Below the pieces are notes generated by a model, which worked only from the letters and a program-made list of their open reading frames with translations, was not told where the DNA came from and did not search any database. The position numbers and the translations under genes are program-made. From a virus, in the IMG/VR virus record IMGVR_UViG_3300025671_000587, positions 1 through 22,500 of that record: 22,500 nt of DNA; one strand, 5' to 3'. How positions within the stretch are numbered: the first letter of the stretch is position 1; each line of letters begins with the position of its first letter. This document shows, piece after piece, positions 16,260 to 22,355 of this stretch.

Positions 16260-19238
16260 TTAATTTATTTGTGACCAACTAGTACCATTGTGATAATACA
16301 AGTTAGAAGCTGATACTGCTAATTGACCAGTAGCACCTGTTGGTAGAGGGTCTTGTGCTGGTAATTGAACTACCGAATTAAACTCTACTGTTCCTGTTGG
16401 TGAATTTATACTTGGTGTAACTAGTTCTTCTACTGCTTGAAGTTGAGTAGCTTCTATTGGGTTACCTTGTTCTAATATTAAAGAACCACTAAGGATGGTG
16501 TTATTAGATATAGTTAGGGTACCTGTTGATGAAGCTATAGCTGGTGTAACTAGTTCTTCTACTGCTTGAAGTTGAGTAGCTTCTATTGGGTTACCTTGTT
16601 GTAAGATTAAAGAACCACTAAGAATAGTGTTATTAGATATAGTTAGAGTACCTGTTTGTGAAGTTATAATTGGTGCAACAAGTTCTTCTTCTGCAACTAC
16701 TTGAGTTGCTGAAATTGAATTGTTAGCTTCTAAGTTAACAGAACCACTAATATCAACATTGTTAAATATAGTTACTTTTCCAGTTGTTGAGATTATAGAT
16801 GGAGTAACTAATTCATCATATGCTTGAACTTGAGTGGCTTCTATTGGGTTACCTTGTTGTAAGATTAAAGAACCACTAACAACAGTATTCATCCCTAAAG
16901 TTATAGTTCCTGTTGGTGAAGCTATACTTGGTGCAACCAATTCTTCATATGCTTGAACTTGAGTGGCTTCAATTGGGTTACCTTGTTCTAATATTAAAGA
17001 ACCACTAATAATAGTGTTATTTCCTATCGTTACTGTTCCTGTTGGTGAAGCGATATTTGGTGCAACTAACTCTTCTGCTTGAAATTGAGTTGCTACTACT
17101 GGGTTACCAGATTGGACTTGTATTGAACCACTAACAACAGTATTGTTAAATATAGTTAGGGTGCCTGTTGGTGAAGCGATACTTGGTGTAACAAGTTCTT
17201 CATCTGCAACTAGTTGAGTTGCTGAAGCTGAACCAGTTACTACTAATCCTCCACCTAATCCAATTTTAGGTCCAATATCTAATATTCCCTCATGTCTTAA
17301 AGTACCATAAGTTTCAATATCAGGATCTCCAAGATTAACTAAACCTTGTGAGTTTACTTTTAATTTTCTACTACCTGATGCAAATATATCTAAAGGAGTT
17401 GTTCCACCTAAAATATTTACTGATGTTCTAAATCCTTTGTCTGCTACAATATTACTACCAAAATGAACTGAAGCATCTCCTCCTTGATATTCTGCAGAAG
17501 ATGAAATATATTGGTAGAATAAAGGTACTAATGGTGTTCTTGGAGTAGTATATTGTGGTCCTGTTGCAACATATACACCAACTGTATCATAGTATGAAGA
17601 ATCTAAACTATATCCATACGAAATAATTCTTGATGGAGTACCTGATATCCATAATGAGGTATCGTTATTATCTGAATCTTCAGACCTACCCCATAAACCA
17701 GCACTTGTAAATTTAGTTAATGGAAAACTATCCACATTACTTTGAATACCAATTGAATCAGTACCTATTGTAGCAAGATTATCCTCATTATCTCTTACAT
17801 ATATTTTAGCTTGAGTTCTATCTGATTTTAGATACATAGAACCTGTTAATTCTAATCTTCCCTCACCTTGTTCAGCTGATGATGAGTTGTATAATGTTAA
17901 GATATCCTGACCTTGTTTCTGTATTGTAAATGCCTTAAAATCAGTATTTGATGTTTGGTCATTTATTGTTTGTGGTTCAGTAAATGTATTAGCTACGTTT
18001 GTATAAGCAACATCACTACCTAAAGTTAATCCACTACCATCACCAACGAAAGAACCTGTAAAGGTTGAACCTGTTACATCACCTGATGCACTTATATTAC
18101 CTGATGCGGTTACATCACCTGTTACTTGAACTGATGTTGCACCTCCACCTAATGCTTGTAATTGTATAGGATTGCCTACTATTCCAGTAAATCCTCCGTT
18201 TACTGATACAAATGAAGAACCGCTTGAATGTCCTAATACTATATAAGATGCAGCCCCACTACCAGTATTTGCATTGTATATACCTACTTGACCAGATTGA
18301 CCTGTAAAACTAATTCCATTACCTGCTTCTCCCCAAGAACCACTAATTTTATCTCCACCATAGGTACTGATACCTCTAATAGATGAATTAGTAAACTTAT
18401 CTACACCATTAAATCCACCTTCTATGATTACTGGTGATGAATCTCCAGGACCTGATGTTACTGTAAATGCTGTTGAGGATGGGTCATCAATTGTTACTGA
18501 CCCACTAATTATTTGGTCACCATTAAATGTATTTGAACCAGTAGTTGCTACTCCTACTGGTACGGCTCCTGAGAATGATGAGGTTGGTATTGGTTGAGCA
18601 ACTCCATCTATATCTCCTACCCATGCATATCCTTCTTGTATATTTGGAACATCATTACTTCTACCACTACCTAATACTAATATCTCTCCTTCTGTTGCAT
18701 TTGATTTTACACAAGTACCAATGTTCTGTATTAAAGCAGAACCTGTTGGTTTAGTTGAAGTTAAAGAACCATCTCCATTTACATATACTGTAGCTCCTGG
18801 TGTAAGGTTAGAAGTATTAACACCTCGTATTCTACCAGTTAAGATTACTTCTCCTACTGCATTATTTGAAATTGCTTCTTGAGTAATACCAATTGCTGGC
18901 ATTAGGGTTGGTTCATCATAAGAAGCTGTATTAATGTTTATCTTATCACCAGTTACACCTGATGAATGTACTGCATATCCTTTAGGGATATCATGACCTG
19001 ATGTATTCTTTGCAAGTACGAATATTTCATAGGCGTTATCTGAAATAATTGCGTGTGATGCAGATAATGCGTTATCAGCATATGAAGCTGATAAAACAGC
19101 TGAACCAGTTAATGCAAGTGAATCTGCTATATCACTATTGAATTGTCTGATATCAGCAGGTGTGATTTCTTGTGATGTGTTGTCAGGAAACAGAAAATTA
19201 CTCTGTGATATTAACCCTTGTCTATCTAATTGACTCAT
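16260..19238 (-). CDS. Large fibre-like virion protein with C-terminal tandem repeats (992 aa)
   Basis: The N-terminal third contains AYEIFVLAKNTSGHDIPKGY (about 68-87), MPAIGITQEAISNNAVGEVI and VNTSNLTPGATVYVNGDGSL. I recognise this domain type from many uncultured marine phage structural proteins. The middle has beta-helix-like repeats (GSNTFNGDQIISGSVTI, GDVTASGNISASGDVTGSTF). From about residue 673 there are six full repeats of 42-43 residues and one partial repeat, each running ATQ-x-x-A-EELV-P-I-S-TGT-NN-SGS-L-GN-PIE. The end (PTGATGQLAVSASNLYYHNG-TSWSQIN) is a common fibre terminus. There is no S74 chaperone domain at the end. A trimeric fibre or head/tail decoration is likely. It lies between the Cys-rich gene (15 nt) and the scaffold gene. 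The start follows GAGATAAGAT directly. Confidence 0.65.
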   Translation of the reverse strand: MSQLDRQGLISQSNFLFPDNTSQEITPADIRQFNSDIADSLALTGSAVLSASYADNALSASHAIISDNAYEIFVLAKNTSGHDIPKGYAVHSSGVTGDKININTASYDEPTLMPAIGITQEAISNNAVGEVILTGRIRGVNTSNLTPGATVYVNGDGSLTSTKPTGSALIQNIGTCVKSNATEGEILVLGSGRSNDVPNIQEGYAWVGDIDGVAQPIPTSSFSGAVPVGVATTGSNTFNGDQIISGSVTIDDPSSTAFTVTSGPGDSSPVIIEGGFNGVDKFTNSSIRGISTYGGDKISGSWGEAGNGISFTGQSGQVGIYNANTGSGAASYIVLGHSSGSSFVSVNGGFTGIVGNPIQLQALGGGATSVQVTGDVTASGNISASGDVTGSTFTGSFVGDGSGLTLGSDVAYTNVANTFTEPQTINDQTSNTDFKAFTIQKQGQDILTLYNSSSAEQGEGRLELTGSMYLKSDRTQAKIYVRDNEDNLATIGTDSIGIQSNVDSFPLTKFTSAGLWGRSEDSDNNDTSLWISGTPSRIISYGYSLDSSYYDTVGVYVATGPQYTTPRTPLVPLFYQYISSSAEYQGGDASVHFGSNIVADKGFRTSVNILGGTTPLDIFASGSRKLKVNSQGLVNLGDPDIETYGTLRHEGILDIGPKIGLGGGLVVTGSASATQLVADEELVTPSIASPTGTLTIFNNTVVSGSIQVQSGNPVVATQFQAEELVAPNIASPTGTVTIGNNTIISGSLILEQGNPIEATQVQAYEELVAPSIASPTGTITLGMNTVVSGSLILQQGNPIEATQVQAYDELVTPSIISTTGKVTIFNNVDISGSVNLEANNSISATQVVAEEELVAPIITSQTGTLTISNNTILSGSLILQQGNPIEATQLQAVEELVTPAIASSTGTLTISNNTILSGSLILEQGNPIEATQLQAVEELVTPSINSPTGTVEFNSVVQLPAQDPLPTGATGQLAVSASNLYYHNGTSWSQIN
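16380..17222 (-). repeat. Tandem coding repeats of 129 bp (six full units plus a partial one)
   Basis: The plus-strand marker TTGAGT(A/T/G)GC (complement of the Ala-Thr-Gln codons) recurs at 16443, 16572, 16701, 16830, 16959, 17085 and 17214. Spacings are 129 bp except one of 126 bp, where a single codon is missing. Reading frame is kept throughout. The two units nearest the 3' end of the gene are almost identical at DNA level, pointing to recent duplication. The array codes for the C-terminal stalk of the 992-residue fibre protein. Confidence 0.9.
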
Positions 19239-19253
19239 ATCTTATCTCTATAT

Positions 19254-19502
19254 TTAATCTATCAGTATATCAAAACCACTTGAGAATCCACTTGAGAATG
19301 CTCCTGTCTCTACTGGAGGTATTGCATTGATTCTACCAATTCCTTGATTGGTCAAATACCCATCACAACATCTTACCGAATATGTGTTGGAATTTAAACA
19401 CAAACAACCTCTACGAGAGTTTCTCGGAGAAGAGTGTGAAAGAGTAGGTCCAATATAAAGACCAGATGCTCTGTGTTTTCTAAGTTTCCTTGAATATGAC
19501 AT
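19254..19502 (-). CDS. Small Cys-rich protein of unknown function (82 aa)
   Basis: The N-terminus is basic (MSYSRKLRKHRASGLYIGPT). The centre carries RRGCLCLNSNTYSVRCCDGY, that is C-x-C followed after 9-10 residues by CC. It continues YLTNQGIGRINAIPP and ends with SGFSSGFDILID. I recall similar small proteins with a TYS...CCDG...QGIG core in related uncultured phages, where they are also encoded beside fibre genes, but without a known function. The four closely spaced Cys could bind a metal or form disulfides. The gene is 15 nt upstream of the 992-residue fibre gene and has its own promoter-like motif (19515-19543). There is no signal peptide. A small virion protein or fibre partner is possible. 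Confidence 0.55.
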   Translation of the reverse strand: MSYSRKLRKHRASGLYIGPTLSHSSPRNSRRGCLCLNSNTYSVRCCDGYLTNQGIGRINAIPPVETGAFSSGFSSGFDILID

Positions 19503-19514
19503 TATTCTTTTATA

Positions 19515-19543
19515 CCTATAACAAACTTAACGAGGTTTATATT
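19515..19543 (-). promoter_or_regulatory. Candidate promoter motif upstream of the Cys-rich and fibre genes
   Basis: On the coding strand ATATAA is followed by 12 bases and TTGTTATAGG, the same spacing as the motifs at 13885 and 16226. This copy also fits the Bacteroidota -7 box, as TAAGTTTG matches TAnnTTTG. It starts 12 bases before the ATG and overlaps the last codons of the -1 frame of the chaperone gene. No clear TTG at -33 is seen. Confidence 0.4.
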
Positions 19544-20305
19544 TGTTCATATGTTCCTTATGGATAAGTTTTTCCATTAAGGCTTTATCAGATAGGTATG
19601 CGAGGTAGAGTAAACATTCCTCTAAGGGTTTACGAGTTATCTCATCAAACTTTAAGATATCTTCTCCTGCAAGTTGGACAACTGTTGAATAGCTTCCCCA
19701 CTTTCTTCCAAAATTGACTTGATGTTGGGTGATATCTCCATCTGGTTCTTCAAAGAGTTCAGGGTACCTTTCACTAAGTCCTTGTATAAACGAATAAAGA
19801 AAAAAAAACAGCCAAAGTGAAAATCCATTCCCACATCCCACCATTTATCTTCATCCCATGGTTCTACTCCATTGTATTGTTCTATCTCATAGAGTGCTCC
19901 TTTGGTTTTCTTTATAGGTCTGTATAAGATAGATAAGATAGTTGGCCATTCATTATTGAGTTGTATATTCTCAAACTTAGAGATATCCAAGTATGCTCCA
20001 TAAGGCATTGTACTCAAGTTAGGTTCAAACCCATACTCAGTATCACCAATGGTTATTCTTCGTTGTAAAGGATAATCTGTCTTTCCTAAGAGTTTAGTTA
20101 AATCTTGTCTGATATTTGATATAACATCACTATCTAACTCTTTAACCATATCAGGAGTTATTCCTGTCAGGTTATATACCAAGAATGCATCTTGTGCTTC
20201 AGTATCACCTTCGTGAGTATCTAAATCTTTTTGTAATTGAATATATTGTTTTAGTGATATTGCACTAAAATCATTGGGTACTGTTATCTCTATCTGTTTC
20301 TTCAT
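19527..20305 (-). CDS. Tail assembly chaperone-like protein, long form by -1 frameshift (predicted 259 aa)
   Basis: The predicted product joins residues 1-168 of the 217-residue frame to 91 residues of the -1 frame at the T9 run (19808-19800). The -1 part (SERYPELFEEPDGDITQHQV, then GRKWGSYSTVVQLAGEDILK, then EITRKPLEECLLYLAYLSDK) has good protein character. It resembles the short helical domain that I know follows this protein in Bacteroidota phages. Downstream of the slip site it has no Met until near its end. Two overlapping products made by a -1 shift are the hallmark of tail assembly chaperones (lambda gpG/gpGT), which load onto the tape measure. The alternative is independent initiation at an ATG at 19844 in the -1 frame, giving 105 residues. 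Position right after the terminase genes, far from the tape measure, is unusual for a chaperone. Confidence 0.55.
19652..20305 (-). CDS. Tail assembly chaperone-like protein, short 0-frame form (217 aa)
   Basis: The 0-frame product begins MKKQIEITVPNDFSAISLKQ and continues YIQLQKDLDTHEGDTEAQDA. Its centre has LQRRITIGDTEYGFEPNLST and PYGAYLDISKFENIQLNNEW, then an ILYRPIKK phrase. After the slip site it continues YKDLVKGTLNSLKNQMEISP and ends SGEAIQQLSNLQEKIS. I recall this whole length, including the end, as a conserved protein of Bacteroidota phages, so the 0-frame product is real and not simply a read-past. It is soluble, mixed alpha/beta. The gene overlaps the preceding coiled-coil gene by 35 nt. 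Bases 19652-19799 are read in two frames, so both ends are under selection. The chaperone role is inferred from the frameshift architecture, not from a catalytic motif. Confidence 0.7.
   Translation of the reverse strand: MKKQIEITVPNDFSAISLKQYIQLQKDLDTHEGDTEAQDAFLVYNLTGITPDMVKELDSDVISNIRQDLTKLLGKTDYPLQRRITIGDTEYGFEPNLSTMPYGAYLDISKFENIQLNNEWPTILSILYRPIKKTKGALYEIEQYNGVEPWDEDKWWDVGMDFHFGCFFFFIRLYKDLVKGTLNSLKNQMEISPNIKSILEESGEAIQQLSNLQEKIS
19799..19810 (-). promoter_or_regulatory. Candidate -1 frameshift slippery site (T9 run)
   Basis: The coding strand reads TGT TTT TTT TTC TTT in the 0 frame, so the run contains the canonical heptamer T_TTT_TTT. A -1 slip changes the downstream reading to TTT CTT TAT TCG and opens 91 codons to a stop at 19527. 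I see no strong hairpin just downstream, unlike the T10 site at 11184. Long T-runs also permit transcriptional slippage. Confidence 0.55.
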
Positions 20306-20555
20306 AGTTTATATCTATAATATCTTTTGGTTGTTCTAAATCTGATATCTTCATGTTCTGATATCCTATGTGAGATTTAAGTTGGAAGTTCTCACCTCTT
20401 TTCTTTATCACCTCACCATTCTTTAACTTGAGTTGAGCTTGTAAATCTTCTATATCGTTCTTTAGTTTGTTAACATAGTTGGATAACATAATGATATCCA
20501 TATACAAATCTTCTCTACTTTTCTCTGTAAACTCTTTTGGTATTTGTTGTGCCAT
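20271..20555 (-). CDS. Small coiled-coil protein of unknown function (94 aa)
   Basis: The protein starts MAQQIPKEFTEKSREDLYMD and forms one long helix with heptad spacing (about residues 20-60: IIMLSNYVNKLKNDIEDLQA, then QLKLKNGEVIKKRGENFQLK). Its end is acidic (DIINYEETDRDNSTQ-like composition). The ATG shares one base with the terminase stop (TAATG) and the 3' end overlaps the chaperone-like gene by 35 nt, so the three genes are tightly coupled. There is no signal peptide, membrane segment or catalytic motif. It could be an accessory packaging or assembly factor, but only position supports that. I do not recognise a family. Confidence 0.55.
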   Translation of the reverse strand: MAQQIPKEFTEKSREDLYMDIIMLSNYVNKLKNDIEDLQAQLKLKNGEVIKKRGENFQLKSHIGYQNMKISDLEQPKDIIDINYEETDRDNSTQ

Positions 20556-21712
20556 TACTTAAATGTTAGTGTGTATTTTCCTTTGTTCTGTTGTTTGATT
20601 GATAATCTTGACATTGCAACATATCTTAATCCATCAATCAAGTGGTCTAATCCACCTTCGGGTTTATCTAATGCAATCCCATACTTATCTGTTGCCCATT
20701 GGTAAGAATAAAGTTCGTTAATTAAGTTCTGTGAACTTCTTGGTACACATATACCATAGTTCTGTAATACTCCTATACCGAACTTAATTGAATCAGGTCC
20801 TTTCTTTACTGGTTTAATATTGAAACCACTTCTGTATATTTCTTCTATCAACCTTGGTTCTGCTGAATCTGCCCATATCTCTGTGTTACCAACATTTAGT
20901 TCATCAAGTTTATCTATGATATCTTTGGTTACCATACCTTTTTCATATAGTAACTCTCTAACATATAACATATCACCTTTCTTGTGAACTGCTACCAAAG
21001 CAGTTGGGTCATTGGAAAATCCAAAGTCAAGACCCATTGCAATCAATTCTTCTATTGGGTTATCATCTACTATTTGGAATGTAAAGATTGCTCTATCGTT
21101 AGGAGCAAACTCACCTTTACCATAGATTGCCCAATACTTTGGATTCTTCCATTCTAAATCCTCGATAGCCTTAACCATTTCTTGTGGTAAGTAAGGATTA
21201 TCTTTGTAGGTAGTTACAAATCTTTCTACATCATCTTGTTCTCTTAACCAATGGTAAGGTGAAACAGTTGGGTTATAAGCTAAAACTATATTGCCTTGAC
21301 AACGAATAGAAAGTTGGAAGTAACTTTCCTCATCTATCTCGGATGCTTCATCGATAAATAGGACATCTGATTTAACCCCTCTTAACTTCTCAGGATCATC
21401 TGTATTGATAAACGATAAGGTAGAACCATTCCCAAAAGAAAAAATCCTGTCTGAGATGTTGTATCTATCTGTTTCCCAAATTCCAAGTGTAGTAAGGATA
21501 TCCTTGAAATCTTTAATCACAGAACGTTTAAGGGAAGGAACAGTTCTTCTTACCACAGTTACATCTAATCTCTCTTGTAAACAACGAACAATCAACCATT
21601 GGAGTATCGCATATGTTTTACCCGAACGAGTACCTCCAATATGTTGAGTTATTCTCTTCTTAGCGTTAAGAAGATTATCAAAAGTTACAGTTGTATCAAT
21701 GGTTATCTTCAT
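20555..21712 (-). CDS. terL: Large terminase subunit, ATPase and nuclease (385 aa)
   Basis: All key motifs are visible. The N-terminal ATPase has Walker A GGTRSGKT (residues 26-33), Walker B VLFIDEA (117-123, Asp121/Glu122) and the coupling-type motif AYNPTVSP (145-152). The C-terminal RNase-H-like nuclease has its metal-binding acids at Asp229 (GLDFGFSNDP), Asp282 (EIWADSAEP) and Asp360 (DHLIDGLRY). The protein pumps DNA into the prohead through the portal and cuts concatemers. The length is slightly short for the family but nothing essential is missing. The ATG overlaps the TGA of the small terminase candidate by 4 nt (ATGA). It belongs to the PBSX/Terminase_6-like group by overall style; I cannot assign the packaging mode (cos, pac or other) from sequence alone. 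Confidence 0.95.
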   Translation of the reverse strand: MKITIDTTVTFDNLLNAKKRITQHIGGTRSGKTYAILQWLIVRCLQERLDVTVVRRTVPSLKRSVIKDFKDILTTLGIWETDRYNISDRIFSFGNGSTLSFINTDDPEKLRGVKSDVLFIDEASEIDEESYFQLSIRCQGNIVLAYNPTVSPYHWLREQDDVERFVTTYKDNPYLPQEMVKAIEDLEWKNPKYWAIYGKGEFAPNDRAIFTFQIVDDNPIEELIAMGLDFGFSNDPTALVAVHKKGDMLYVRELLYEKGMVTKDIIDKLDELNVGNTEIWADSAEPRLIEEIYRSGFNIKPVKKGPDSIKFGIGVLQNYGICVPRSSQNLINELYSYQWATDKYGIALDKPEGGLDHLIDGLRYVAMSRLSIKQQNKGKYTLTFK

Positions 21713-22014
21713 CCTTCAATTTGTTCGTCCGAACCACTCCTATTGATGTTAACAGTTATCTGTTGTATTCTCTGGTCTATCTCTGCTCTCATCTCTACCG
21801 ATTTTTGTTTAGGTACAATGTATTCTAACAATCTTAGATAAAGTTTTGCAGCCTCTGTGGGGTTTTCCTTCCTAATCTTCTCTAAATCCTCTGAGATGTT
21901 GTTTAAACCTTGATTTGCAACACGAGCAATAGTTAACTTTGCCTGTTCAGTACTTCTGTTCAGTGCTCCTTTTGGTCTCCCTTTACCTAACTTATTGTTT
22001 TTCTCGAATGGCAT
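21709..22014 (-). CDS. Small terminase subunit candidate (101 aa)
   Basis: The N-terminus carries GKGRPKGALNRSTEQAKLTI, a basic Gly-Arg-Pro-Lys-Gly motif common in phage DNA-binding packaging proteins. A helical middle follows (NNISEDLEKIRKENPTEAAK, LYLRLLEYIVPKQKSVEMRA) and a polar end. The gene directly precedes and overlaps terL by 4 nt, the standard place for the small subunit, which recognises the packaging site and regulates TerL. At 101 residues it is short compared with many TerS proteins but similar to others in Bacteroidota phages. The upstream 45-bp gap holds a TATCTTTG box. The assignment rests on position and the basic motif. Confidence 0.6.
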   Translation of the reverse strand: MPFEKNNKLGKGRPKGALNRSTEQAKLTIARVANQGLNNISEDLEKIRKENPTEAAKLYLRLLEYIVPKQKSVEMRAEIDQRIQQITVNINRSGSDEQIEG

Positions 22015-22034
22015 GTTTTCGTATGTTATTTAAA

Positions 22035-22051
22035 CATATAACAAAGATATA
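22035..22051 (-). promoter_or_regulatory. Candidate Bacteroidota-type promoter before the terminase genes
   Basis: On the coding strand TATCTTTG fits the Bacteroidota -7 consensus TAnnTTTG exactly and continues into TTATATG, giving the TTTGTTATA string shared with other intergenic sites in the window. It lies 20 bases before the small terminase ATG, in the 45-bp gap after the SET-domain gene. A -33 TTG is not evident. The surrounding sequence is almost pure A/T, so chance matching is possible. Confidence 0.4.
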
Positions 22052-22059
22052 TAGATATA

Positions 22060-22353
22060 TTAGTAAAGAGTGTATTGAACTAATAACTCTTCTCCTTCAC
22101 TTATCTTTCTAATACTATGCAAAGTTCTTATTGTCAACCCTTCTTTTATTATACAGTTAGGATTATCTGAATGATTGATAAAACCTCCTAATGGTGTTCT
22201 AATTATCTCATCTTCTATCCAATGGTGTGTTATACCAAATGAATGATTATCGTTTATCTCAGTTGTTGTAAATAACCCCAGTCCATCTATATTAGATTGT
22301 TTTATGGTTACTTCATTTGGTAAAGGTCTATATGTACCTTTAAAATCCTTCAC
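22060..22353 (-). CDS. Miniature SET-domain protein, putative protein lysine methyltransferase (97 aa)
   Basis: SET domains transfer methyl groups from S-adenosylmethionine to lysines. The order of motifs fits. IDGLGLFTTTEI (about residues 23-34) matches the start motif G-x-G-L/V-F. FINHSDNPNC (about 59-68) contains the NHS...PNC core that binds SAM and forms the pseudoknot. ISEGEELLVQYTLY (the last 14) matches GEEL-x-x-x-Y with the catalytic Tyr position kept; the usual Asp/Asn before that Tyr is Gln here. At 97 residues it is smaller than the 119-residue chlorovirus vSET, and the SET-I insert and post-SET Cys are missing. The start is GTG: an in-frame TGA lies five codons upstream and no ATG is available. 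AGAAGG lies about 10 nt before it. It follows a Lys-rich gene by 2 nt. Confidence 0.75.
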   Translation of the reverse strand: MKDFKGTYRPLPNEVTIKQSNIDGLGLFTTTEINDNHSFGITHHWIEDEIIRTPLGGFINHSDNPNCIIKEGLTIRTLHSIRKISEGEELLVQYTLY

Positions 22354-22355
22354 TT

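Noticed and set aside
16380-17222. Regular direct repeats that could suggest a CRISPR array
   Set aside because: The unit is 129 bp, repeats are not separated by unique spacers, and the reading frame of the fibre protein runs through all units.
19527-19844. Independent 105-residue gene starting at an ATG at 19844
   Set aside because: Its first 14 codons lie inside conserved sequence of the 217-residue frame and read poorly (MVGCGNGFSLW). A -1 shift at the T9 run explains the conserved part better, though internal initiation is not excluded.
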